A stretch of DNA of 64,000 nt, taken from Mycobacterium sp. ACS4331. GTDB taxonomy: Bacteria; Actinomycetota; Actinomycetes; Mycobacteriales; Mycobacteriaceae. Where the stretch lies: contig NZ_LZHW01000078.1 in the NCBI RefSeq assembly GCF_001667265.1, positions 1-64,000 of the forward strand, written 5' to 3'. Every line of letters starts with the position of its first letter. Position 1 is the stretch's first letter. Below are positions 45,194 to 54,095 of the stretch, piece by piece. The notes beneath the pieces are model-generated. The model saw only the letters and a list, made by a program, of their open reading frames with translations. It was not told the DNA's origin and ran no database searches. A program made the translations under genes and the position numbers.

Positions 45194-45210
45194 GCGCGAC
45201 CTGAGTTCGG

Positions 45211-47487
45211 TCAGTCGGCGCGGCTGAAGCCGTTCGCCTCGGCCAATTCCGGGCTGGCGAACCAGATCTCGGCGACCGTCTCGTCGTAGCTGGGCGATCC
45301 CGGAACGTGGTACCGGCCCGTGCGCATGCTGCCCTTGACCGGATACCCCTCCGGCGCGGTGTACGGATCGTCGAGCGGCAGGTGGATCGCCGGCGGTGCA
45401 ACCGCCTCCACGTGCTCCTCCTCGACCTCGGCCGAGACGACGACGATGTCCTCGTCGTCGTGATCGTCGTAGTGATCGTCGTAGTGATCCTGGCCCCGAC
45501 CCCGGTCCCCGTAGTCCGGTTCGTCGTAGTCCCGGTCCTGGGGACTCTCGTACGGCCGGTCCTGGCGACCGGAGTCCTCGTAAGCCGGCTCCTGGTACCC
45601 GGCGTCGACATCCCGCCGATAGTCCTGCTCGAACTGCGACACGTACCGGCTGGGCGGTGCCTCGAAACTGCGTGCGGGCGGCGGCGCCGCGCCATAGACC
45701 GGCGCGAACAGCGAACCGGGGCCGGGCAGGTAGTCGTCGTCGTCCGGCTGCGAGGACCAGGTCTGGGCACCCGTGTCATGCGCGGCGTGGCGTCCCGCCT
45801 GTTCGTCGCCGACGTTGAGGACCCGGGTGGGAGCGGTGTCAGCGTCGAGATCGTCCTCGTCCTCGACGTCATCTGCCGCCTCATGGGCTCCGCGATGGGT
45901 GAACAGGCCGTGGTCGTCGGACTGCGGCGCGAGGCCGGGCAGAGACGCAGTCTCCTCGCCCCATGAGGGACGCGATGTGTCCACAGAGGCCTCGTGCTCG
46001 TCCTCGTGTTCGGCGTAGTCCGTCCGGCGCGACCAGCCGGTCTCGCCGTACGTGCTCTCGTAGGTGGGCTCATAGCCCGACTCGTATCCGGCGTCGGGAC
46101 CCTCGTCCTCGTCGTCGTCATAGTCGGCGTGCTGTGTGGACCGGCGCCTGCGCATCGCGACCCAGGCGTACACCGACCCCAGCAGCAGCAGGGCGACCGG
46201 GATGATCCACCACAGCCACCAGTTCTGCCACGTCAGGCCGCTGTCCTTGTCGCCTTCGGGGGCCACCGGTGGAGCACTCGGCAGGGGCGCGTTGGGAACC
46301 TCGAGCCCCGTCAGAGACTGTGCGAGGTTCTCCGGGTCGGAGGTGAAGGTGTTGTCTGCGCTGTTCCAGGAGAGCTCGCCACCGCTGAACTTCTGCGTGA
46401 CGATGCCGCCCTCGGTGTTCTGATCGCCGACCGGCACGCCGAGCGCACCCGTCGCGCCGCCCAGCTTGTCCCACGCGGCCTTCATGGCCCCACGCACGAT
46501 GACCGCACCGTGATCACGCGTCCAGAAGATCGTCGGACTGTCCGGTGCGGAGAACACCTGGATCCGGCTGTCCGGAACCCCGCCGTCGGCCTCGGCGCCG
46601 ACCGGGAAACCGAAGTCACCCGTGGGCCCGCCCGCCGACTCGTACTTGGCCAGGATGTCGCCCGACACGGCGTGCGCACCCGTCTCGGGGCTGAAGAACA
46701 CCTTGCCGCCGGCGAAGTCCTGTCCCGCCCCGGAGTCGCCGATGGCGTACTGCTCCCCGGCCTTGACACCGAGCGGGCCCGAGGGTCCACCGGCGGCACG
46801 CCAGGCGGTCGCGATCGCCGACGTTGCGTCGGACGGAATCTCCAGGCCGACAAGCTGTCCCGCCAGGTCCGCGGGTTCGGTGGTGAACGTCTTCGTGCTC
46901 GTGTCGAACGACAGCTGTCCACCGGTGAACCGCTGCGAGATCACGTTGCCGCTGTACGTCTCGTCGGCAACCGGGACGCCGAGGACCCCGGCCGAACCGC
47001 CGAGCTTGTCCCAGGCGGCGTTGATCGCACCGCGAACCACCCAGGCGCCGGTCTCCGGCGTCCAGAAGATGACGGGGTTGTCGGCGGCGCTGAAGGTGCT
47101 GTTGCGGCTCTCCGGGCTGATTCGGCCCGGGCCCTCATCGATGTTCGGGAACCCCAGATCACTGTCCGCCGGGCCGCCGAGGGCACGGTACTTCTCCAGG
47201 ATGGCGCCCTGCATGATCTTCGCGCCGGTTGCCGGCGAGAAGAAAATCGCCCCTCCGGCAAAGTTCTGAGCGAAACCCTGGCCCACGGGATAGACACCGC
47301 CATCCCGCGGCCCCAGCGTCGACGCATCTCCACCGGCGGCATCGAATGCCGCATTGATCGCATCCGTGGCGTCACTTTCCGGTGACGCATGCGCGGTCGG
47401 CGCAAAGAGTGCGACCGCGGCTGCGGCGAGAACAATTCCCAACGCCGTTCGACCGATTCCCCCGAATCGTTTCCACTGCCGTGTCAT
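45211..47487 (-). CDS. LGFP-repeat cell-envelope membrane protein (Rv2721c-like)
   Basis: 758 residues. Signal peptide (1-34, Pro-Thr-Ala-His-Ala), then an extracytoplasmic part made of two similar ~190-residue halves (about 38-225 and 230-415), each with several LGFP-type repeats (Leu-Gly-Phe-Pro, Leu-Gly-Val-Pro, Gly-Ala-x-x-Val-x-Gly). One membrane helix (about 428-448) and a ~300-residue cytosolic tail very rich in Asp, Glu, Tyr and Ser follow. LGFP repeats occur in corynebacterial and mycobacterial surface proteins linked to arabinogalactan. The tail could be a phosphorylation or scaffold region, which is inference. Convergent with lexA. Confidence 0.88.
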   Translation of the reverse strand: MTRQWKRFGGIGRTALGIVLAAAAVALFAPTAHASPESDATDAINAAFDAAGGDASTLGPRDGGVYPVGQGFAQNFAGGAIFFSPATGAKIMQGAILEKYRALGGPADSDLGFPNIDEGPGRISPESRNSTFSAADNPVIFWTPETGAWVVRGAINAAWDKLGGSAGVLGVPVADETYSGNVISQRFTGGQLSFDTSTKTFTTEPADLAGQLVGLEIPSDATSAIATAWRAAGGPSGPLGVKAGEQYAIGDSGAGQDFAGGKVFFSPETGAHAVSGDILAKYESAGGPTGDFGFPVGAEADGGVPDSRIQVFSAPDSPTIFWTRDHGAVIVRGAMKAAWDKLGGATGALGVPVGDQNTEGGIVTQKFSGGELSWNSADNTFTSDPENLAQSLTGLEVPNAPLPSAPPVAPEGDKDSGLTWQNWWLWWIIPVALLLLGSVYAWVAMRRRRSTQHADYDDDEDEGPDAGYESGYEPTYESTYGETGWSRRTDYAEHEDEHEASVDTSRPSWGEETASLPGLAPQSDDHGLFTHRGAHEAADDVEDEDDLDADTAPTRVLNVGDEQAGRHAAHDTGAQTWSSQPDDDDYLPGPGSLFAPVYGAAPPPARSFEAPPSRYVSQFEQDYRRDVDAGYQEPAYEDSGRQDRPYESPQDRDYDEPDYGDRGRGQDHYDDHYDDHDDEDIVVVSAEVEEEHVEAVAPPAIHLPLDDPYTAPEGYPVKGSMRTGRYHVPGSPSYDETVAEIWFASPELAEANGFSRAD

Positions 47488-47590
47488 CGACTCACCCCGC
47501 GCTTTCCGACCCTGCCATCTGCATCGTCAGCCTGCGAGGACCGACCCGAATTCAGGGCACAGTCGTAGACGGGCCAACCTCATCCGGCAC

Positions 47591-47596
47591 AGAATA
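47591..47596 (-). promoter_or_regulatory. possible -10 TATTCT of the LGFP-protein gene
   Basis: Minus-strand TATTCT in a locally AT-rich stretch, about 100 bases before the gene. The 202-base gap 47488-47689 holds no gene. Weak call. Confidence 0.3.
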
Positions 47597-47689
47597 CCCA
47601 TACGTAACGCAAATAACATGCATCTGGGACCCGAAAGCGCGGATTCGATACGCGACGGTTAAAGTTTTCGGCCCTGAATGGGCCGTGGG

Positions 47690-48850
47690 TCAGATACCCA
47701 GACTGCGCCCGATGATCTCCTTCATGATCTCGGTGGTGCCGCCGTAGATGGTCTGCACGCGGGCATCGAGGTAGGCCCGGGCAACGTTGTACTCGCGCAT
47801 GTAGCCGTAGCCACCGTGCAGCTGCAGGCAGCGGTCGATGAGCTTGACCTGAGCCTCGGTGGTGTACCACTTGGCCATCGCGGCCTGCTCGGCCGACAGG
47901 TGCGCCGACAGATGCATCCGGATGAACTCGTCGACGAGGATCCGCATGGCGGTCGTCTCGGTCGCCAGTTCGGCCAGCAGGAAACGGCTGTTCTGGAAGT
48001 TGCCGATCGGCTTTCCGAAGGCCTTGCGCTCCTTGGTGTACTGGATGGTCTCCTCGAGCACCGCCTCCATCGCAGCGACGGCCATGATGGCGATCGAGAT
48101 GCGCTCCTGCGGCAGGTTCTGCATCAGGTAGACGAAACCCTGCCCCTCCTCGCCGAGGAGGTTCTCCACGGGCACCTTGACGTCGGTGAAGGACAGTTCC
48201 GCCGTGTCCTGGGCGTCCAGGCCGATCTTGTCGAGGTGGCGACCGCGCTCAAATCCCTCCATGCCGCGCTCGACGACCAGCAGCGAGAAGCCCAGCGCAC
48301 CCTTGTCGGGGTCGGTCTGCGCAACGACGATCACGAGGTCGGAGTTGATGCCGTTGGTGATGAAGGTCTTGGAGCCGTTGAGGATGTAGTGATCCCCCTG
48401 CTTGACCGCACGGGTCTTGATGCCCTGCAGGTCGCTTCCCGTGCCGGGTTCGGTCATGGCGATCGCGGTGATCAGCTCGCCGGTGCAGAATCCGGGCAGC
48501 CAGCGCTGCTTCTGCTCCTCGTTGGCCAACCGCAGGAAGTAGGGCAGCACCACGTCGTTGTGCAGTGAGAACCCCAGGCCGCTGTAGCGGCCCGCAACGG
48601 TCTCCTCGACCAGCACGGTGTTGTAGCGGAAGTCGTCGTTGCCGCCACCGCCGTACTCCTCCGGCACGGCCATACCCAGGAAGCCCTGCTTGCCTGCCTC
48701 GAGCCACACACCGCGGTCGACGATCTTGTCCTTCTCCCACTGCTCGTGGTGCGGCGCGACATGCTTGTCCAGGAACGCCCGGTACGACTCGCGGAAGAGT
48801 TCGTGCTCGGGCTCGAACAGGGTGCGCTGGTACTTCACGGCGTTGCTCAC
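47690..48850 (-). CDS. fadE20: acyl-CoA dehydrogenase FadE20
   Basis: 386 residues; corresponds to Rv2724c. FAD enzyme introducing the alpha,beta double bond into an acyl-CoA. Substrate/FAD segment Ala-Ile-Ala-Met-Thr-Glu-Pro-Gly-Thr-Gly-Ser-Asp near 124-135, Lys-Thr-Phe-Ile-Thr-Asn-Gly-Ile near 154-161, Lys-Ala-Phe-Gly-Lys-Pro-Ile, and the C-terminal Gln-Leu-His-Gly-Gly-Tyr-Gly-Tyr-Met-Arg-Glu-Tyr segment. The GTG at 48850 has GGAGG five bases upstream. A palindrome in the region shared with the divergent oxidoreductase gene probably controls it. Confidence 0.92.
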   Translation of the reverse strand: MSNAVKYQRTLFEPEHELFRESYRAFLDKHVAPHHEQWEKDKIVDRGVWLEAGKQGFLGMAVPEEYGGGGNDDFRYNTVLVEETVAGRYSGLGFSLHNDVVLPYFLRLANEEQKQRWLPGFCTGELITAIAMTEPGTGSDLQGIKTRAVKQGDHYILNGSKTFITNGINSDLVIVVAQTDPDKGALGFSLLVVERGMEGFERGRHLDKIGLDAQDTAELSFTDVKVPVENLLGEEGQGFVYLMQNLPQERISIAIMAVAAMEAVLEETIQYTKERKAFGKPIGNFQNSRFLLAELATETTAMRILVDEFIRMHLSAHLSAEQAAMAKWYTTEAQVKLIDRCLQLHGGYGYMREYNVARAYLDARVQTIYGGTTEIMKEIIGRSLGI

Positions 48851-48896
48851 GGGGACCTCCGGGGCGGGTTTGATCAGACTGCGAAACTTGCGCACG

Positions 48897-48902
48897 ACGA
48901 TA
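48897..48902 (-). promoter_or_regulatory. -10 element TATCGT of fadE20
   Basis: Minus-strand TATCGT one base from the palindrome 48904-48921, which would occupy the spacer of this promoter. Predicted leader about 40 bases. Confidence 0.4.
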
Positions 48903-48903
48903 T

Positions 48904-48921
48904 ACCAACCGGGTGGTTGGT
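48904..48921. promoter_or_regulatory. perfect inverted repeat, probable TetR-type operator
   Basis: ACCAACC-GGGT-GGTTGGT: 7-bp perfect arms in the 114-base gap between divergent fadE20 and the molybdopterin oxidoreductase gene. It lies over the fadE20 promoter spacer and just upstream of the oxidoreductase -35 zone. The TetR gene at 51252-51866 is the nearest candidate regulator. Confidence 0.6.
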
Positions 48922-48950
48922 CGGGAATCGCCCCCGCCGACCTGCGCACC

Positions 48951-48956
48951 TAGACT
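48951..48956 (+). promoter_or_regulatory. -10 element TAGACT, leaderless start of the oxidoreductase gene
   Basis: TAGACT lies 8 bases before the ATG at 48965. Confidence 0.45.
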
Positions 48957-48964
48957 CGGGAGCC

Positions 48965-51313
48965 ATGAGTGCGCGCGGCGACACCGCACCGATGAGCCTG
49001 ACCCACTGGGGTGCGTTCCATGCCGACGTCGCCGACGGCGACATCACCGCCGTCACCGCCCCCGACTACGACACCGACCCGTCCCCGCTGCTTCAGAACC
49101 TGGTCGGGTCGATCCGGCACCGGTCCCGCATCGCCGCCCCGGCGGTGCGGCGCGGCTGGCTCGAGCACGGCCCCGGGCCCACCGGCTCACGCGGCTCCGA
49201 CGAGTTCGTCGAGCTGTCCTGGCCGGAGCTGACCGAACTGCTCGCCACCGAGCTGCGCCGGGTCGTCGACACGTACGGCAATGAGGCCGTCTACGGCGGC
49301 TCCTACGGCTGGTCCAGCGCGGGGCGGTTCCACCACGCGCAGAGCCAGGTCCACCGGTTTCTGAAACTGCTCGGCGGATACACGTTCTCGCGGCACTCCT
49401 ACAGCCTCGGCGCCACCGGCGTGATCATGCCGCGCGTGGTGGGTACGCACGACAACCTGTTCACCCGCTCGACGAGCTGGGACGTGATCGCCGAGCACAC
49501 CGATCTGCTGGTCTGCTTCGGCGGCGTGCCCTTGAAGAACACCGCGATCAACGACGGCGGCACCACGGCGCATCCGGTCCGCGAGGCGTTGACGCGGTTC
49601 CGCGCCCGCGGCGGGCACATCGTGTCGGTCTCTCCGCTGCGCGACGACGTCGACGGTCCGTGCGACTGGCTGGCGGCCGTCCCGGGCACCGATGTGGCCA
49701 TCATGCTCGGACTGGCCCACACCCTGGTCTGCGAGGGCCTGCACGACAAGGAGTTCCTGCGCGAGTTCTGCACGGGCTACGAGGTGTTCGAGGCCCACCT
49801 GCTCGGCCACGACGACGGCGTGCCCAAGTCGGCGGAATGGGCCGCACGGATCAGTCAGGTGTCCGCCGACACGCTGCGCGCCCTGGCCCGACGGATGGCG
49901 GCGGGGCGCACCATCGTCACCGTCAGCTGGTCACTGCAGCGCACCCGCTACGGCGAGCAGGCCCCGTGGATGGGCCTGACACTGGCGGCGATGCTCGGTC
50001 AGATCGGGCTTCCCGGAGGCGGTTTCGGCCACGGCTACGGATCGATGAACGAGCCCGGCCTGCCACCGGTGCGCTGCCGCCTGCCGCGCCTGCCGCAGGG
50101 CCCCAATCCGGTGCAGACGTTCATTCCGGTGGCGGCCGTCAGCGATATGCTGCTGCACCCGGGCGAGCCGTTCGACTACAACGGCCAGCGCCTGCGCTAT
50201 CCCGACATCCGGTGCGTGTACTGGGCCGGCGGCAACCCGTTTCACCACCACCAGAACATCCCCCGACTGCGGCGCGCGCTGAGCCGGCCGGACACCGTCG
50301 TCGTCCACGACCCGTACTGGACCGCGATGGCCAAGCACGCCGACATCGTCGTCCCCTCCACAACACCGTATGAGCGTGACGACTTCTCGGGTTCTCGCAA
50401 CGACCCTCGACTGGTCGCGATGCCCGCCCTGGCGCCGCCGTACGCCCAGGCGCGCAACGACCACCAGACCTTCGCCGACCTGGCGTACCGGCTGGGGTTC
50501 GGCGAGGCGTTCACCGAGGGCCGCACCGAACGGGAATGGCTCGAGCACATGTACACCACATGGGCCGCACAGCTCGACTTCACCGTGCCCACCTTCGGCG
50601 AGTTCTGGGAGCGGGGGCACCTGGAGCTGCCGGTCGAGGAGGGACTGACACTGCTGTCGGAGTTCCGGGCCGACCCGGCCGCGCATCCACTGGCCACACC
50701 CAGCGGACGCATCGAGATCCACTCCGAAGACATCGCGGGCTTCGGCTACGCCGACTGCGCGGGCCACCCGCGTTGGTATGAGCCGACCGAATGGCTCGGC
50801 GGGGCGCGGGCCACCGAGTTCCCGCTGCACCTGCTGGCCAACCAGCCGGCCTCCCGACTGCACAGCCAACTGGACGCCGGGAGCACCAGCCAGGCGTCGA
50901 AAGTGGCTGGGCGTGAACCGATCCGGATGAATCCGCGGGACGCGGCGGAACGCGGCCTCGACGCCGGGGATGTGGTGCGCGTGTTCAACGATCGCGGCGC
51001 GTGCCTGGCCGGGGTCGTCCTCGATGAGGGCGTGCGACCACGGGTGGTTCAGTTGGCCACCGGCGCGTGGTATGACCCGGTCGATCCGGCGTACCCGGAT
51101 TCGCTGTGCGCGCACGGCAATCCGAATGTGCTCACCGATGACGTCGGAACCTCGGCGCTGGCCCACGGGTGCACCGGAGCGCACGTGCTGGTGCAGGTGG
51201 AGAAGTACACCGGCGCCCTGCCCCCGGTGCGGGCCCATGAGCCGCCGCGGATCACGGCCCGCGCTGGTCGTCCGGAAACCGCGGCGCCACCAGATCCACG
51301 AACGCCTCGCTGA
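48965..51313 (+). CDS. molybdopterin-dependent oxidoreductase, BisC/TorA type
   Basis: 782 residues. DMSO-reductase family, molybdopterin-guanine-dinucleotide type: Gly-Gly-Ser-Tyr-Gly-Trp-Ser-Ser-Ala-Gly-Arg-Phe-His-His near 109-122 (Ser is the expected Mo ligand), Val-Ser-Pro-Leu-Arg-Asp-Asp, Gly-Gly-Asn-Pro-Phe-His-His-His-Gln-Asn, and a C-terminal dinucleotide-binding domain with Leu-Leu-Ala-Asn-Gln-Pro-Ala-Ser-Arg-Leu-His-Ser-Gln near 625. There is no N-terminal Cys cluster and no Tat signal, so a cytosolic biotin-sulfoxide-reductase-like enzyme; S- or N-oxide substrate unknown. Its last 62 bases overlap the convergent TetR gene. Confidence 0.9.
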   Translation: MSARGDTAPMSLTHWGAFHADVADGDITAVTAPDYDTDPSPLLQNLVGSIRHRSRIAAPAVRRGWLEHGPGPTGSRGSDEFVELSWPELTELLATELRRVVDTYGNEAVYGGSYGWSSAGRFHHAQSQVHRFLKLLGGYTFSRHSYSLGATGVIMPRVVGTHDNLFTRSTSWDVIAEHTDLLVCFGGVPLKNTAINDGGTTAHPVREALTRFRARGGHIVSVSPLRDDVDGPCDWLAAVPGTDVAIMLGLAHTLVCEGLHDKEFLREFCTGYEVFEAHLLGHDDGVPKSAEWAARISQVSADTLRALARRMAAGRTIVTVSWSLQRTRYGEQAPWMGLTLAAMLGQIGLPGGGFGHGYGSMNEPGLPPVRCRLPRLPQGPNPVQTFIPVAAVSDMLLHPGEPFDYNGQRLRYPDIRCVYWAGGNPFHHHQNIPRLRRALSRPDTVVVHDPYWTAMAKHADIVVPSTTPYERDDFSGSRNDPRLVAMPALAPPYAQARNDHQTFADLAYRLGFGEAFTEGRTEREWLEHMYTTWAAQLDFTVPTFGEFWERGHLELPVEEGLTLLSEFRADPAAHPLATPSGRIEIHSEDIAGFGYADCAGHPRWYEPTEWLGGARATEFPLHLLANQPASRLHSQLDAGSTSQASKVAGREPIRMNPRDAAERGLDAGDVVRVFNDRGACLAGVVLDEGVRPRVVQLATGAWYDPVDPAYPDSLCAHGNPNVLTDDVGTSALAHGCTGAHVLVQVEKYTGALPPVRAHEPPRITARAGRPETAAPPDPRTPR

Positions 51314-51866
51314 TCCGGTGGGCGTGCGCCATCGGGTGGCCACGCAGAATCGCCGCGGACAGCACGGTGTTGATGATGCCCCACAGCATCACAGCGGCGT
51401 CGTGGGCCTCCTGCTCCCCCAGTGCCGCGAAGTCATACGCCAGGGTGCGCACCGCCACCTCGGCGAACTCGTCCATCATCTGAGCGGCCGCCGGATCGGT
51501 CGTATTCTGCAGCAGAAGACAGACTTTGAAGAATCGTGGCCGCTTCTCGAAGCTCGTGACGATGGCGCGGACCTTGGCGCGCAGACGCTGGACCGCAGGC
51601 CGCGAGTCCGAGTCGTCGGCGACGAAAACCGGTTGCGCCCACTGCTGAAGCACCGCGGCGTAGACGTGCTCCTTCGATCCGAAGTACCGGTACAGGGTGC
51701 CGAGCGCGACATCGGCGCGTTCGGCGACGTCGCGCATCTGGATCTGCTCGTAGTCGTGCTCCTTGAGCGCCGCAAGGGCCGCGTTGACGATCTGCCTGCG
51801 GCGCGCGCGCTTGTACTCGGGCAGTTCGTCCGACGCCCCCGCGAGACTGACCGGACCGCCGGTCAT
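51252..51866 (-). CDS. TetR-family transcriptional regulator (KstR-like)
   Basis: 204 residues. N-terminal helix-turn-helix: Arg-Arg-Gln-Ile-Val-Asn-Ala-Ala ... Met-Arg-Asp-Val-Ala-Glu-Arg-Ala-Asp-Val-Ala-Leu-Gly-Thr-Leu-Tyr-Arg-Tyr-Phe-Gly-Ser-Lys (about 42-65), as in KstR-type regulators of lipid and steroid catabolism; the rest is the ligand domain. Ligand probably an acyl-CoA. Its ATG overlaps the stop of the acyl-CoA dehydrogenase gene (ATGA), so it is the last gene of the catabolic operon it likely controls. Candidate operators: 48904-48921 and 55731-55751. Confidence 0.9.
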   Translation of the reverse strand: MTGGPVSLAGASDELPEYKRARRRQIVNAALAALKEHDYEQIQMRDVAERADVALGTLYRYFGSKEHVYAAVLQQWAQPVFVADDSDSRPAVQRLRAKVRAIVTSFEKRPRFFKVCLLLQNTTDPAAAQMMDEFAEVAVRTLAYDFAALGEQEAHDAAVMLWGIINTVLSAAILRGHPMAHAHRISEAFVDLVAPRFPDDQRGP

Positions 51867-54085
51867 CGTCGCGGCAGTCCCAGGATCATGGTGGCGATGA
51901 TGTTCAACTGGATCTCCCGCGTGCCGCCGCCGATGATCTCGGCGGGCAACTGCAGAGTGTGCGCCACCGCGGTGTCGCCCACCCCATGGATCAACGCCCC
52001 GGGACCCGCGAATTCCAAAGCGGCGGTGCCGATCCGGCGCAGCACCGCGCCGGTGGCGACCTTGGCGATGCTGGTCGCGGGGCCCGGCGAGTGCCCCGCG
52101 AGCCGAGACAGCGTGTCGCGCAGGTTCAGTGCGGCGATCGCATTCGTGGCGGCGCGGACCTCTCCGAGGGCGCGGAGCAGGGCCTCGCGGTCAACCCCGG
52201 GGCGCTCGGCGAGGTCGCGCAGCACCGACTCCCGGTCGTTGTTGATGTACCCGCTGATCGCGGCGCGTTCGTTGGCCATGGTCGCCAGGGCCAACGACCA
52301 ACCCGCGTCCGGGGCGCCGACCAGCATGTCGTCGGGCACGAACACGTCGTCGAAGAACACCTCGTTGAAATGCGCCTCGCCGGTGGCCGTGCGCAGCGGC
52401 CGCACCGTGATCCCGGGTGTGGTCATGTCGACGAGGAAGTAGCCGATCCCCTTGTGTTTACGGGCCTCCGGATCGGTCCGCGCCAGCAGTGCACCCCAGT
52501 CCGCGCGATGCGCCGACGACGTCCACACCTTCTGGCCGTCGATGCGCCAACCGCCCTGGACCCGGGTGGCCCGCGTGCTCAGCGACGCCAGATCCGATCC
52601 TGCGCCCGGCTCGCTGAACAGCTGGCACCAGGCGTGGGTTCCGCGCAGGATCGGCTCGGCGAACCGCTCGCGCTGCTCCTCGGTCCCGAAGGCCAGGATC
52701 GTCGGAAGGATCCACTCGGCGATGCCCAGTGACGAGCGGACCACCTCGGGGCGGCGCTCGAACTCCTCGGTGATGATCAACTGCTGGACAGGGGTGGCGT
52801 CCAGCCCCCAGGGAGCGGGCAGGTGCGGTGCCAGCAGGCCCGCGGCCGCCAGCACATCGCGCTGCGCACCGGTGTAGAGGTTGGCGTAGTCGGGGCTCTG
52901 CCGGCCGGGCTGGTCGTTGACCAATGTCGCTGCGTGGTCGAGGATCTCGACGATGCGCGACCGGAACTCCGTCTCGACGTCGGGCAGTTGGATGGAGAAG
53001 TCACGGGTCGGCGCCGCAGGCTCACCGAGTTGCCGGGCCCACGGGCCCAGCGGTCCACTGGCCGCGGACAGGCTGATCGCCCGGCGCCAGTAGAGGTGCA
53101 TATCGTGTTCCCACGTGTAGCCGATGGCCCCGAACATGGTCAGCGCATCCAGGGCCAGGTCAGGCAGCTTGGCGTTGGCCACGATGGCAGCGCCCGAGGC
53201 CGCGATGCGTCGCTGCGCTGCGGACTGTTCGGCCGCGCGGGCCGCGTCCCAGGCCGACGCCGCGATGAGTTCACTGTCGACATAGAGCGCTGCGGCCCTG
53301 TGCTGCAGCGCCTGGAATGCGCCGATCGGCTGGCCGAACTGTTCCCGGACCAACAGATGCGCGATGACGTTGTCCGTGCACCACCGGGCGACGCCGGCCG
53401 CCTCGGCCGCGGTCAGCGCCACCGCGGCGAACCGCGCGGCCTCGACGTCGACACCGTCCGCCACCGCGGCGCTGCCGATCAGGTGCTGCTCAACCCTGAG
53501 GCAGGCGACATCGCGGGTCAGGTCGGTACCCGACTCGCTGACGACACTCAGACCGTGACCGTCGGTGCGCAGCACCGTCCACACGGTGTCGGCCTCGGTG
53601 TGTGCCGAGACGACGATCCGCTGGGCACCCGCGAGCCCGATCACGGGTCCGACCAGGCCCGTCAGCTCCCAACCGCCGTCGACGGGGGTGGCCGTCAGCT
53701 GACCGGACTCCGGCAGCACCACGACGGCCGTGGCACCCGCAGCGATCTCGGCGGCCAGCGCGCGCAGCACGGGACCGGCGCCGGGTGCCGCCGCCACCGC
53801 ACCGGCGATCATGGTCGACAGAACCGGTCCGGGCAGCAGGGCGTACCCGGCGGCATCGAGGACGCAGGCGGCCTCGGTCAGACCGCCGCCCTGCCCGCCC
53901 GCCGCCTCCGGCAGGTGCACGGCGTGGAAACCCTGTGCGGTGAAGGCGTTCCACCACGACGGGACGGTGCCGGCGGCGAGTTCGTCGAACTGTGTGCGGG
54001 TCTGCGCGATCGGCGCGTGACGCGTGGCGAAGCCCGCCACGGCAGCGGCCAACTGCGCCTGCTCATCGCTCAGTGCCAGGGCCAC
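51863..54085 (-). CDS. two-domain (fused) acyl-CoA dehydrogenase
   Basis: 740 residues, about twice the usual length: an N-terminal acyl-CoA-dehydrogenase-like half (about 1-340) and a C-terminal half (about 370-740). The C-terminal half has the FAD/substrate segment Gln-Leu-Phe-Ser-Glu-Pro-Gly-Ala-Gly-Ser-Asp, Trp-Arg-Ile-Asp-Gly-Gln-Lys-Val-Trp-Thr-Ser and the late Glu-Ile-Ile-Gly-Gly-Gly-Thr-Arg-Glu-Ile-Gln. The N-half lacks the clear Pro-Gly-x-Gly-Ser-Asp motif. The layout is that of FadE34-type steroid side-chain dehydrogenases, where two domains replace a heterotetramer. Ten bases after the DUF35 gene. Confidence 0.88.
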   Translation of the reverse strand: MALALSDEQAQLAAAVAGFATRHAPIAQTRTQFDELAAGTVPSWWNAFTAQGFHAVHLPEAAGGQGGGLTEAACVLDAAGYALLPGPVLSTMIAGAVAAAPGAGPVLRALAAEIAAGATAVVVLPESGQLTATPVDGGWELTGLVGPVIGLAGAQRIVVSAHTEADTVWTVLRTDGHGLSVVSESGTDLTRDVACLRVEQHLIGSAAVADGVDVEAARFAAVALTAAEAAGVARWCTDNVIAHLLVREQFGQPIGAFQALQHRAAALYVDSELIAASAWDAARAAEQSAAQRRIAASGAAIVANAKLPDLALDALTMFGAIGYTWEHDMHLYWRRAISLSAASGPLGPWARQLGEPAAPTRDFSIQLPDVETEFRSRIVEILDHAATLVNDQPGRQSPDYANLYTGAQRDVLAAAGLLAPHLPAPWGLDATPVQQLIITEEFERRPEVVRSSLGIAEWILPTILAFGTEEQRERFAEPILRGTHAWCQLFSEPGAGSDLASLSTRATRVQGGWRIDGQKVWTSSAHRADWGALLARTDPEARKHKGIGYFLVDMTTPGITVRPLRTATGEAHFNEVFFDDVFVPDDMLVGAPDAGWSLALATMANERAAISGYINNDRESVLRDLAERPGVDREALLRALGEVRAATNAIAALNLRDTLSRLAGHSPGPATSIAKVATGAVLRRIGTAALEFAGPGALIHGVGDTAVAHTLQLPAEIIGGGTREIQLNIIATMILGLPRR

Positions 54086-54095
54086 ATCGTCTCCT

